DNA of 11,737 bases from Hemicentrotus pulcherrimus (GCA_003118195.1 BEXV01000780.1:148836-160572), one strand, 5' to 3'; numbered from the stretch's first letter, positions 1-8,378 are shown. Notes: generated by a model not told the origin, from the letters alone. Made by a program: numbers and translations.

Positions 1-947
1 CATAATTTGGGTTTTCTGTTGTACGCAGAAAACATAAATTTTGTATTCTTTCATCAATATTTGACTTCAAACAGATTTTTTTTGGAAAATCCTGGCAGAA
101 ATGTGTCTTAAATAACATCCTCTTTCACATTATGATACAATTTAAGTGAAATTTTGCCATCAAATTTGTGGGGCTCCCAACACTTTAGAGTGGCTTTAAA
201 AGGGTATGAGTTGATGCGCTTCTGGCTCCATACAGACGATATTGATCTATCTATCAACAAATGCTTTCACAGTAATGCACACATTTGCGTTCATGTATAT
301 TACTATACAGGGTGATAAAGTCTAGCCGGTCTGTCTGTTTTGCCATTATTGACTGATGATGATTCATCATGTGTAATAATGTCATTTATAAGGTGTCCAA
401 TTTGATGTATGTAAAGTGATCAATAAACATTTACTCTACATGTACATGTATAGTTTCTTTCACAAGCCTTGGAACGGACCTTTTGAGAAATACTGAACGT
501 CAGTACATGGATGAGATATTTCATTATTATTACACTAATTGTACGTACATGTAGCTTACATGTTATTATTTTCTATGATGTTTTGTTTTTCTTTGTCTTT
601 TGTTTTTCTTTGTCTTTTGGTTATCGATTTCATAATGTTTTGCTGCTGGTGGAAGGTCGTTATCACCCTTGCATATAAATGTATACCATTACACAATCTC
701 CCTCTATCAAATACTAAAAGAGAGAATGGAATGTAACTACATACGTATATCTAATATGTTCATATGTTTGAAGTCATAGGCATTTTGACACTTTTTACAT
801 GTAAACCCTGCTGCAAGCCACAAAACAATATATTCTGTCCTTTTTATCTGATTCATTGAGAAAAAAATTGAATTAAATTGAATTGAACTGAACTGAACTG
901 AACTAGGAATAGATGTTTAAAAAAACTACACATACCCAGACTAAAGA
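1..947. other. Non-coding, probable INPP5F intron
   Basis: No exon with flanking splice signals was found. Short ATG-initiated frames (for example 539-736) are AT-rich and unconvincing. Minor structure: TACATGTACATGTAT near 436-450, an imperfect inverted repeat at 344-381 (CATTATT...AATAATG around ATGATGATTCATCAT), and the pentamer repeat at 865-905. Confidence 0.5.
865..905. repeat. Pentanucleotide microsatellite (GAATT/GAACT)n
   Basis: The sequence steps in 5-base units from GAATT-like to four consecutive GAACT units, ending at ...GAACTAGG. The T-to-C change from one unit type to the next suggests one variant spread by slippage. Confidence 0.9.
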
Positions 948-1303
948 CCTTTAAAGGGATTGGGTGACTTTGTCTCAGATTTTGAATCAAAATCCTGGAT
1001 TTAACTCAGGCTGCAATGATAATTATAAACCTTTAGGTCAGTCAGGAACCCCATGACTTTTACAAGCCGATCGGCTGTCTGATTATCAAGATATTTATGA
1101 TTTGAAATCAAAATCAAATTTTGCGTTTTCCTATGCATAACAGTACAGTCTATTGGGGAAAACGATTATGGTAAAACCGGTCACTCAAAGATTTTTTGAA
1201 GTGCAATTTTTTTAGGGCTTGAATATTACACCATATCAAAAACACTGATAACACATAGGGCCATGCATCTCAGATTTAACATTTGTTAAACGATGCCTTT
1301 AAG
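948..1303. mobile_element. Weak MITE-like candidate with short imperfect terminal inverted repeats
   Basis: The left end CTTTAAAGGGATTG and the reverse complement of the right end GCTTAAAGGCATCG align with about 13 of 20 matches. TCTCAGATTT also occurs just inside both ends. No clear target duplication and no coding capacity were seen. The ends look like an interspersed repeat, but the inverted repeats are too short and imperfect to be sure. Confidence 0.3.
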
Positions 1304-1603
1304 CAAGCATCAAGCCTTGCACAATTCATTACTCTGAGGATGTGCTCTTGTCATTAAATCTACATGACTCACTGAACTTAACTGTGCATACTCAGGCTTA
1401 CTGACACCTGTAAAATTTTATCTTTTACACTTTAAAGAGAATTTATAGCTCAAGGAAGAGGGGGGGGGGATACCAAATTTAGAGACCATTCTTAAACTAC
1501 AGTCTACATGCTTTTTAAAGGAGAAACCTATTCTATCTATAAAATAAAATCAAAGTTTGTGAGTTCAAACCTTTCCTCTCGCTCTTATGCTATGACATGT
1601 ACA

Positions 1604-1604
<1 letters not shown>
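1304..1604. other. Non-coding intron; nothing notable except a G run
   Basis: I see no exon, repeat arm or RNA gene here. A run of ten G bases at 1460-1469 is the only compositional oddity. Confidence 0.5.
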
Positions 1605-1684
<80 letters not shown>

Positions 1685-1745
1685 TTCTTCATCATTATCA
1701 TCATCACCACCATCCCCAACACCATCACCATCACCATCATCATCA
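1605..1745. repeat. Long (ATC)n trinucleotide microsatellite
   Basis: About 140 bp of ATC units, nearly pure in the middle and interrupted near 1639, 1685-1692 and 1708-1725 by CTC, TTC and ACC variants. It lies in the probable intron downstream of the INPP5F exon at 2070-2142, so the pre-mRNA would carry GAU repeats. The apparent poly-Ile, poly-Met and poly-Asp reading frames over it are products of the repeat and are not genes. Confidence 0.97.
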
Positions 1746-2069
1746 GAAAATGTGCATGTAGTAATATATGGCACTTATACACCTCTTATATACACCATTC
1801 CTATATGTGCTAGTACCAGTAAAGTGTTAACACTTTTCAAGCGCGGCATTTTAAAAAGTGTTTACTTAACAATTATGATAAAGATGCTCTGTGGTGAGGT
1901 CCACAAAACTAGATCTTTCTCAATTTGAATAGCAAAAATCAAGAATAAACCCTGTGAAACTGTATTCTCAACACATGCAGTGATGAAAATGTTTCTACTT
2001 CTCAAATTAGACATGTCTCTTCAAACTGACCTACATGTATGTGTACTTGTACTTTAAAATTCAGCTTAC
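1746..2069. other. Probable INPP5F intron just 3' of an exon, with a 16-bp palindrome
   Basis: No coding sequence was found. It contains the perfect palindrome AAAGTGTTAACACTTT at 1821-1836 and, at 2061-2069, the donor of the INPP5F exon. Confidence 0.5.
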
Positions 2070-2142
2070 CGGACTCTGTAAACATGCGATTCAGCTCCTC
2101 CAGAATACGCCTCTCAAGTTTCTCCCGCTCCTTTACCTCTTT
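2070..2142 (-). CDS. INPP5F: INPP5F/Sac2-like phosphoinositide phosphatase, next downstream exon
   Basis: Seen: on the minus strand an acceptor (cctgttttcag) leads into 73 nt encoding 24 codons plus one base, ending in a donor (GTCCG|gtaagctga). The peptide runs KEVKEREKLERRILEELNRM and then FTES. It is a highly charged helix with heptad-like spacing, typical of a linker in the N-terminal SAC domain. Known: human INPP5F has KEKEKLERRLLEELLKMF followed by an acidic residue and then SFYYS, so this exon stops just before the conserved SFYYSLTYDLTNS block. The exon starts in phase 0, matching the end of the exon at 4570-4695, and ends in phase 1. The intervening intron is about 2.4 kb and carries repeats. 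I could not find the next exon in 1-2069, so it probably lies beyond the left edge. The ATG-initiated readings through this segment run into intron on both sides and are not real starts. Confidence 0.87.
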
Positions 2143-2293
2143 CTGAAAACAGGAATGCAAAATGAAACAGATCAAGGATCTGAGAAAGGATAGTGTGTGG
2201 GGAAACTGATGAAGGTTCAATCACATGCCACAGTACGCTGTCCATCTCTGTGATTTCTTTTTCTTTTTTCCTTCTAGTGTATACAGTGAACAA

Positions 2294-2439
2294 CTGAATC
2301 ATTCATACCTCTAACTCAAGAACAAAAGGTTGTCTAGGTGAATTAGGGCCTTCGTTAAATACTTCTAGATGTACCGGGTAAGCTTTTAATATGTTACATT
2401 ATCAAGAAACATAACTTGGGACAAATTAATTTTTCACAT
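2294..2439 (+). repeat. Dispersed repeat family A, copy 1 (left part)
   Basis: Shares an ordered series of landmarks with 3732-3945 and 10627-10766: CTGAAT-ATTC-TACC, GAATTAGGGCCTTCGTT-AATACTT, AAGCTTT, then CAAATTAATT-TTCACAT. Copy 1 lacks about 27 bp present in copy 2 after the TACCTCT landmark. It breaks off at about 2439, where a roughly 490-bp insertion begins, and resumes at about 2930. The family's class is unknown and it shows no coding potential. Confidence 0.75.
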
Positions 2440-2929
2440 AATAATAATAATAATATTAATTTTTATATAGCGCTTAAAGATGAAGTTGAGTAGTGGTCAT
2501 GCGATTGCATTGTGAAAGAAACGATGTGGAATCGACCAGAAAAGGTTGATCCCCTAGCATATAAGAATTTGTGTGTATTGCAAGGTTCTGGAATCATCAA
2601 AATGATAACAAATTTGGTAAAGTTACAAACACTGTACACAGAAAGATGTATATGGGACTACACGAACACGTGGCGAAGAAAACATCCCCCCAAGTTTTAC
2701 GATAAACATGACATATGTAGAATATGAAGGTATTTGAAGAGCCATGCTTTTCAAGGAACATGTCTTATCTGATGTTCTTCCACACTTGCATTATAACAAA
2801 TGATAAAGTTCACGAATTATTTTTCACCTCTTCCCAGAACTCAACCTTCTCTTTAATACAAATTTCTCTATAGCGCTTTACAAATATACTATTACCCCGG
2901 TCATACATACATACAACCTGTACTTAAAA
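2440..2929. mobile_element. About 490-bp insertion splitting dispersed repeat copy 1
   Basis: The flanks of this segment rejoin to match copy 2, which reads continuously from CACAT into ATTACAAAA. The insert opens with an ATA-repeat tract (2440-2459) followed by TATATAGCGCTTAAAG, and contains a second CTATAGCGCTTTACAAAT at 2867-2885 followed by ATTACCCCGG. TATAGCGCTT is a familiar core of interspersed repeats in marine invertebrate genomes, as far as I recall. No terminal inverted repeat or convincing open frame is visible; the 71-codon frame at 2512-2727 shows nothing recognisable. It may be a SINE-like element or two adjacent copies. Confidence 0.5.
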
Positions 2930-2960
2930 ATTACAAAATCTTGGTTAGAATATGAATAAT
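2930..2960 (+). repeat. Dispersed repeat family A, copy 1 (right part)
   Basis: ATTACAAAA, then a diverged stretch, then TATGAATAATTTAGTT parallels ATTACAAAA and TATGAATGATTTAGTT of copy 2 (3906-3943). This resumes the alignment interrupted at 2439. Confidence 0.55.
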
Positions 2961-3094
2961 TTAGTTCAAACTGTTTGCATACATGTACAAACATCTTGTG
3001 ATGAAATTAATTTCATACAAAGTTTATTCGTTTCATCTCTTCTTTTTGTGTCACAGATCTCTTCAGTGTTATAGTGTTACAGAAAAAAATTTAA

Positions 3095-3418
3095 TCCTGG
3101 GCTAAAGCTGAAGATCAAAAAAAAATAAAAATTAATATCTGCCTCTCTGTTGATTACCTGTTCACATACATGGGAGGAAATGACCTAAATTGCACTGCCA
3201 CAAGTTTTGTTAATACCCTGTTCGCCCCAAGTTGCATGGCAAATCGACTAAATGAAGAAAGAAAGCGGGAGTGCGGCGCTGCAATTGGCAAAGTAATCAA
3301 ACAGGATTGGAGAAAAAGAGGAGAAGTGATCCGCATGAATATTGCATTCTCGCGTATGATAGGGGTTGATGGAAATTACATTTACGTTAATAATGCAAAA
3401 GCCACTGGGGATGATTGA
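3095..3418 (+). pseudogene. Open frame of unknown origin with a GGND motif; possible transposon ORF fragment
   Basis: A plus-strand frame is open for 107 codons from 3095 (after TAA at 3092) to TGA at 3416-3418, and the stretch 3170-3320 is visibly richer in G and C than the intron around it. The peptide contains DYLFTYMGGNDLN, then RLNEERKRECGAAIGKVIK, QDWRKRGEVIRM and VDGNYIYVNNA. Hydrophobic-MGGND resembles the GxND block of SGNH/GDSL-type hydrolases, which also occur in some LINE proteins, but no catalytic GDS serine block or DxxH block is visible. It sits inside the INPP5F intron on the opposite strand, and splice-like signals around 3155 and 3281 on the minus strand do not give an INPP5F-compatible frame. 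I do not recognise the gene. A decayed mobile-element fragment is the likeliest reading; a chance frame is possible. Confidence 0.35.
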
Positions 3419-3731
3419 ATTGGTGCATGTATAATTTGTGTTAGGTATATCAGTTTCATGTTAAGATGCATAGATCTTACATTCTTACAAAAAGCACAGA
3501 ATTCCGATATTTTCTCTCTTCAGTGCGGCTCAGTGCTGAGATGTTTTACAAAGGTATCTGTTTTTCAAAAATACATCGCATCCTGTAAACCAAATTGGTT
3601 AATTAACTGGATCTAACTCAATTATTTTTCTCATGTATTTAAGTAATAAATCATACCTATACTCCACCTGTACTCAATGATGACAGCCCTCCAATTAACA
3701 TGTTTTTCAGGCAAAAAAATATATCATGTCA
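3419..3731. other. Non-coding intron; nothing recognised
   Basis: AT-rich sequence with no repeat arms, exon or RNA gene that I can support. Confidence 0.5.
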
Positions 3732-3945
3732 AACTGAATTATTCGTACCTCTTGTAAAGATTTTTTTTTTTCTTCTTCGTAACTCAAAAATGAAAGGTCA
3801 ACTGGCTGAATTAGGGCCTTTGTTGAATACTTTAAGTCTAAGATGTGAGCTTTAATAGGTCATACTCTCAAGACATTTTAATTGGGGCAAATTAATTGTT
3901 CACATATTACAAAAAAATGATTAAGGGTATGAATGATTTAGTTGT
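3732..3945 (+). repeat. Dispersed repeat family A, copy 2 (fullest copy)
   Basis: The uninterrupted copy: AACTGAATTATTCGTACCTCTTG, a T-rich stretch, AACTCAAAAATGAAAGGTC, GAATTAGGGCCTTTGTTGAA, GAGCTTTAATA, GGGGCAAATTAATTGTTCAC, ATTACAAAA and TATGAATGATTTAGTT. It serves as the reference for copies 1 and 3. No inverted termini or target duplication were identified. Confidence 0.75.
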
Positions 3946-4569
3946 TAACTATAAATATACAGGTATGTGCATTTTAATGTTGGTGCCAGTATAATTAAGA
4001 TTTTGAGCAAGTTTTTCTTTGCACCACTTTGTGTACATTATTCTAGTCCAAACAAAGAAACAAAGTAAGAGAATTCTTATCATAGATCTATGTTTTACTG
4101 ATATATCAACAGCATAACTTTAAGGCATATTTCTTGAAATGTAGTTTAAAATTTATTTTCAGGATAAAAACAATTCTGCGTATATGTATATTGACATATT
4201 CTAGCCCATTACTCACCCAAACAATCATACCCTATATTACTAGTTTACCACTTTTATTAATTTTAAATGAGCAGAGAATATTGCTTTTCTGATCTTGTTT
4301 ATCATAGATGGTGAATAAATATATACTTATAATGTATGATAAACATGAGATTTTATCAGGTTGCTACTGTTTATTTAGAGCCAGTTAAATATTTTGCATG
4401 TTTGTTTAATATTCTTTCTTTCTTTCATTTATTTTACAAATGCAACCCAAGTATTAATTTCTTTATGATTTCCTAGCATTAAGAATTTGAAATAAATATA
4501 TACTACGAAATATTAAGGAAAACAAAATTAAAATAAATTTAAAAAAAGAATTAAATTACTGAAAATTAC
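3946..4569. other. AT-rich INPP5F intron
   Basis: Very AT-rich. A short TTTC repeat lies at about 4411-4426, and the phrase AATAAATATATACT occurs twice (about 4314 and 4492). The end of this stretch (4561-4569) is the donor of the exon at 4570-4695. No other feature was seen. Confidence 0.55.
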
Positions 4570-4695
4570 CTTTTTGACCTGTGCAACTGACTTGATACTA
4601 TTCCATGTCTTGGCCAGTGATTTCTGTTGACCCTCTGCTGGACCTAGTATCAAGTTAGTCTTCTGACGGATCCCAAAGTGATGCTTATCACATCT
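4570..4695 (-). CDS. INPP5F: INPP5F/Sac2-like phosphoinositide phosphatase, internal exon (N-terminal SAC domain)
   Basis: Seen: read on the minus strand, an acceptor (cttgtttcag) is followed by 126 nt (42 codons, phase 0 at both ends) with no stop, then a donor (AAAAAG|gtaattttc). The peptide opens RCDKHHFGIRQK, has SLAKTWNSIKSVAQVKK near its end, and is basic overall. Known: animal INPP5F (Sac2) has CKKHHFGI followed by a lysine-rich stretch at this point, just before the EKEKLERRLLEEL helix. The next exon found downstream (2070-2142) supplies that helix in the same order and phase. Sac2 is a SAC-domain phosphatase acting on PI4P on early endosomes. This piece belongs to the N-terminal SAC subdomain; the CX5R catalytic loop is not in the window. 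Inference: orthology to INPP5F rather than SACM1L or FIG4, because of the KHHFGI and KLERRxLEEL pair. Two decayed copies of this exon lie immediately upstream (4790-4870 and 4965-5045). Confidence 0.85.
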
Positions 4696-4789
4696 CTGAA
4701 ACAAGAAAAATAAAAAGGATATTCATAATTAGTAGAAAAACAGAGAGGATTCTAAAATAATCTTAACTTCCAGCATGCTTTTCCAGGTT

Positions 4790-4870
4790 TTGGCCAGTAA
4801 AGGACTTTTGGCCCATCGCCTGGGCCTATGTAGCCTTCTGATGGATCTCAAAGTGGTGCTTATAACATCT
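4790..4870 (-). pseudogene. Decayed duplicate of the INPP5F exon, proximal copy
   Basis: Seen on the minus strand: the acceptor cttgtttcag is intact and the copy begins RCYKHHFEIHQKAT, then has TAG at codon 15 (4826-4828). Relative to the intact exon there is a roughly 7-bp deletion just before the stop and a small insertion later, so the frame shifts. The later part is recognisable as AKTWKSM in another frame. The intact exon's last 20 or so bases and its donor are not preserved. If this acceptor were used, the reading frame would end at once. Inference: non-functional, although splicing into it could produce a message with a premature stop. Confidence 0.8.
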
Positions 4871-4964
4871 CTGAAACAAGAAAAATAAAAAGGATATTCA
4901 TAATTAGTAGTAAAACAGAGAGGATTCTAAAATAATCTTAACTTCCAGCATGCTTTTCCAGGTT

Positions 4965-5045
4965 TTGGCCAGTAAAGGACTTTTGGCCCATCGCCTGGGC
5001 CTATTTAGCCTTCTGATGGATCTCAAAGTAGTGCTTATAACATCT
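4965..5045 (-). pseudogene. Decayed duplicate of the INPP5F exon, distal copy
   Basis: Seen on the minus strand: the copy begins RCYKHYFEIHQK and then hits TAG at codon 15 (5001-5003). Further on, in another frame, WAKSPLLAKTWKSMLEV is recognisable and matches QKSLAKTWNSIKSV of the intact exon, so an indel separates the two halves. The acceptor has lost its AG: the intact cttgtttcag reads cttgtttcat here. No donor matches the intact one. It is part of a 175-bp tandem unit and differs from the neighbouring copy at only 3 of 175 positions. Inference: a non-functional exon duplicate, produced when an already broken copy was amplified. Confidence 0.8.
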
Positions 5046-6221
5046 ATGAAACAAGAAAAATAAAAAGGATCTTTATGATAAAACACAGGAGAAAGAAATT
5101 TATTAGCGTCATCAAGTTTTAAACATGTCTAATAACTTAATTGGTACAACCCAATGAACAAGTTTTACACCTTTGTTCTCTTATTTTTTTATTAAAAAAA
5201 AATATTTTTCTTCAATTGTTCCGTTTGAAAATTCTAGGTGAATGATCATAATTTTAAAATTTACAAGTCATATGGAGAAAGACTATAACTGTTAAAAAAA
5301 TCACAAAAAAGGTAACCTTATATGTCACTCTGTAACAAAGTATATACAATTCAATATTTCATACATTTGATGAATGGTTGAGAGGAAACCATATAGTAAA
5401 TCTATCATATCATGAATTTGTAGATTTTTAAAATATAATGTGCATAATATTCTTTAATCAAATGAGAAAACTATTTGGAAATATAGTTCTGCAATACTTA
5501 GAATTGACTGAATATACATGTAATACCTACTTTCATTCCAAGGTTTGTTCTTTTACTTTTACAATTATCAAAAGTATTTAAATAATCTGAATCAGTGTCT
5601 TATATTACATTCTTTTTTGTTAATACTGTTTCTACCATCTTAAAAAAATCATGTTGTTCTAAGTCACTCCACGATCCCAAACCGTCTTTTAAAATAAAAT
5701 GCACACCCACATACAATTATGTACCAATCTATATGCCGTCATGAAATATGATGAATCCACTCAATCATCATACATGATTTTTATAACTGTAGTAAGAAAT
5801 ACAAGTATCACCCCGCTTTCTATTTTGCCAAAATATACAATAATTTCAGATGGGATCTATTTGGATAAGCACTGGGGGATAAAGATGCATGAGCTGCCTG
5901 CATAATTCATCCAATGCACACAGGCTTTGTGAGAGCAATGAGGATGACTAATATGTGCTGCATGGTATATGTACGATGACATCTATCATCATTTTGAAAT
6001 ACTTAATTCAAAGTTGAAGGACTGTTTATCATCTACATGTACATAGATCGTGGAGATATGCAGTAGTTAAAGGAAAATCCAACCATGATATTCCAGAGGA
6101 AAGCGAAAGAGTTGAGAACTTTTGAAAGATGTAATCATATGGTCTCTTCAAATTGGCGGAATTGGTAATGTCTCTGTTATCTATGTACTGACGGACAATT
6201 TTCCCATTTGTTCCAACACAA
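5046..6221. other. Non-coding, probable INPP5F upstream intron
   Basis: AT-rich throughout, with homopolymer A and T runs near 5185-5215. I looked on the minus strand for the preceding INPP5F exon (the PWWLILIRQK / VGKLPG region of the family) and found no candidate. The frame at 5699-5905 has no recognisable features. Confidence 0.5.
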
Positions 6222-6624
6222 TAGGCCTGTCTTCATTATCTCGAGATTGCCAAATATCCAGCTATTTGAACTATCCCGATCGCAAACTATCCAGCTAATT
6301 TGTGTCTTCATCAGACTGAAGTAGCAATTAGAAGGAAATTTGGTCAGGATTGTCATCCCAAGATATCTTGTGATAGTTTGCAAAATATCCAACTATTTGT
6401 CCCGTGCGTCTTCACTAGACCAAAGATTCGCAATACACGCTAACGCTGAGCAAAATATCTCGAGCTAATTTCTCAAGGTCGAGTTTCAAGTTTCGAAGTG
6501 GAATCTCGAGATAGTGAAGACACGATTTGTTACTTCAGGATTACTTCAGGATTATTTCCAAAATAGCGGTCTATTTGGCAATCTCGAGATATTTGGTAAT
6601 CTCAAGATGATGAAGACGCGCCTA
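6222..6624. mobile_element. MITE-like non-autonomous DNA transposon with 37-bp terminal inverted repeats
   Basis: The left end (6222-6258, starting TAGGCCTGTCTTCATTATCT) and the reverse complement of the right end (6588-6624, starting TAGGCGCGTCTTCATCATCT) match at 32 of 37 positions with no gaps, by eye. If the termini are GGC...GCC, the flanking TA on each side is a TA target duplication, as in Tc1/mariner-type insertions. Inside are subterminal repeats: AAATATCCA(G/A)CTATTTG occurs twice (6252-6268 and about 6384-6400), GTCTTCA recurs, and ATCTCGAGAT recurs. No transposase frame is present, so it would depend on another element's transposase. Confidence 0.85.
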
Positions 6625-7408
6625 ATATAATTTTTTTTCTTCTCTTTAGAGAACCTATAATGGTATGCTACCCACTATATATTTTGAGTAGTGCCCCAAG
6701 GGAGAAGGCACTTAAAAGGAGAACAGAAATGAATGTTATTTTTGTACACTGCAAATGTGAGTTATCCATGCACGACTACGTCAAAATCCACTGAATAAAT
6801 TGACAATTTGAGATACGCATAGACTTTGTGATCTCCTATTTCAAACATTCATAACTTTCTTATTATCAGTCCAAATTTATTTCAAACTCTCGCCATTATG
6901 TTTCTCTTACTCATCTGCTTTCATACAAATGAACTTATTACAACAGTTGTATTGCCCTTTAAGTAGTCCCTGGGATGTACCTTTTGCATAACTTTCCAAT
7001 ATGACTGTTTATGTGCATGAATATTCTGTCGCCTATGGCTGAGTGTCTGTACATGAATGTACCTCAGTGACTCAGCTGCACATAAATGAATACATACATG
7101 TACATGCAGTCCATCATCCATCCTACCGCATTTGTGCTTTATAAAAGAAATTTTAAATGAAGATGAAAAAAGATCGCAAATACTTTTGAAAAATCAATCC
7201 AAAGGAATTTTGATAGCCTAGTGAGTCACCTACTGAAAAGTGTGAACATGACAATAGTGTATTGCGTACAATATAATCCAAACATGATTTCTATGGGATG
7301 CATGTACAATAGGGTGTTGATATTGCCCTTGAGTCCATTTTAGTGGAAAATAGTTACGATTGTTAATAGATATGATAGGCGAGGTAGAATATTACAGATC
7401 ACTGCTAT
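6625..7408. other. Non-coding intron; nothing firm
   Basis: Contains a T run after 6630 and TACATGTA-type motifs near 7093-7107. The reading frames here are short and show no family features. Confidence 0.5.
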
Positions 7409-7465
7409 GGCTTGAACCCAAAGCCTTCACATCTTCAAGTGTTTTGACTGTTGGACTACTAAACC
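7409..7465 (-). repeat. tRNA-like sequence with pol III box motifs, probable SINE remnant
   Basis: On the minus strand GGTTTAGTAGTCC (7453-7465, A-box-like) is followed by GGGTTCAAGCC (7409-7419, a good B-box match to GGTTCRANYCC). The spacing is tRNA-like, but the T-arm stem and acceptor stem do not pair well, so it is not a working tRNA. A tRNA-derived SINE head or a tRNA pseudogene fits best. Its body and ends were not delimited. Confidence 0.4.
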
Positions 7466-7692
7466 TTCAACAACTTCTTCAATTCATTCATTGCATGACA
7501 CGGGACCATATGAAGGGAATATGTTGTTATGTGTCCTGTTCATTATACCTTACATATAACGGTATATGCTAAAAACATAAAATACGAACACATATGGAAT
7601 ATGGAACATGTTGAAGTGGATGGCATGTTAATGTACCATACATGTATGTTAGCATTCAAGCAAAGTTAATGTACTCTTTCCCCACTATCTAC
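7466..7692. other. Non-coding spacer before the tandem array
   Basis: Nothing supported. A weak resemblance of 7650-7692 to the start of the 420-bp repeat unit suggests the array may begin a little earlier than annotated. Confidence 0.4.
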
Positions 7693-8358
7693 TCCACAAT
7701 ATCTCTCACTTTGAGGACTTAGAGTTCTTGCTATTTTTAAAATGACACCAGTCTGATGACACCCACACTCCCAAGGCGAGATAACCTTTTTCTTCTTCAA
7801 TGTTTAGCTAGAAATTAATATACTTTTAAAAGAACATAATTCTTTTATAAGATACAAGAATGTGTGAGCAAATGAATACCATTGCTAGAATGAATAGTAC
7901 ACTCATGTGCCAGGTGAAAACATCATGGGAATATGTACATGCAGCCAGTATGACTGGGATACAAGGTAGTTTCAATTTCTTGTTTTAGCTGAAGTGCTGA
8001 ACTGTATGAATAAAGTCTCTTAAGAGCCAAGACTCACACATATCAGTAGAATGACACATGCTTTTGCGACAACTTTTCCATAATTTAACCAAGTTCCTAC
8101 CTTCAATCCCAAACTATCTCTCACTTTGAGGGCTTTGACTTAATGCTTGCCATTCTCAAAATGACACCTGTCTAATGACATCCAAACTCTCCTGGTGTCA
8201 TAACTTTTTTTCTTCTTTAAAGTTCAGCTTTAAATCAATGTACTTTCAAACATACATTTAGTTCTTTTATAAGACACAAATATGTGTGAGACATGAAATG
8301 CCACTACGAGAATAAAAAGTTCCCGCACTAGCCAAATGAAAACATCATGAGAATAGAC
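7693..8358. repeat. Diverged tandem repeat, units 1 and 2 (period about 420 bp)
   Basis: Landmarks recur in the same order: TATCTCTCACTTTGAGG at 7700 and 8115, AAAATGACACC-GTCT-ATGACA, a TTTTTCTTCTT tract, TTCTTTTATAAGA-ACAA, TGTGTGAG, and AAAACATCATG-GAATA near 7917 and 8339. The spacing between equivalent landmarks is 415-422 bp. The units are clearly diverged, so the duplication is not recent. Neither unit codes for anything recognisable. Confidence 0.85.
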
Positions 8359-8378
8359 ACATTGAGTAATTTCAAGTT

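Larger units (their letters stand above)
4696..5045. repeat. 175-bp tandem duplication of exon plus intron (two units)
   Basis: Units 4696-4870 and 4871-5045 are each 175 bp. By eye they differ at three positions: a/t in the gtag-aaaac stretch, g/t in ctat-tagcc, and g/a in agt-gtgc. Each unit holds about 90 bp of the intron flanking the INPP5F exon plus the decayed exon copy. A further 24 bp of the same intron sequence follows (5046-5069) before similarity ends. The intact exon at 4570-4695 is the diverged parent unit. The arrangement fits an old duplication that decayed, followed by a recent unequal exchange that doubled the decayed copy. Confidence 0.93.

Noticed and set aside
1508..1813. 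Plus-strand poly-isoleucine frame and minus-strand poly-aspartate and poly-methionine frames
   Set aside because: All are direct readings of the ATC microsatellite in three frames.
2512..2727. 71-codon plus-strand frame
   Set aside because: It lies inside the insertion in the dispersed repeat and has no recognisable motif.
3155..3281. Possible minus-strand INPP5F exon (acceptor near 3282, donor GTGAACAG|gtaatc)
   Set aside because: The phase needed to join the neighbouring exons gives a stop, and the family has no insertion at this point.
4790..5045. Mutually exclusive alternative exons of INPP5F
   Set aside because: Both copies have an in-frame stop at codon 15, frame-shifting indels and no matching donor.
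4904..5086. 60-codon minus-strand frame starting at an ATG
   Set aside because: It is the shifted reading of the decayed exon copy, and its start lies in intron sequence.
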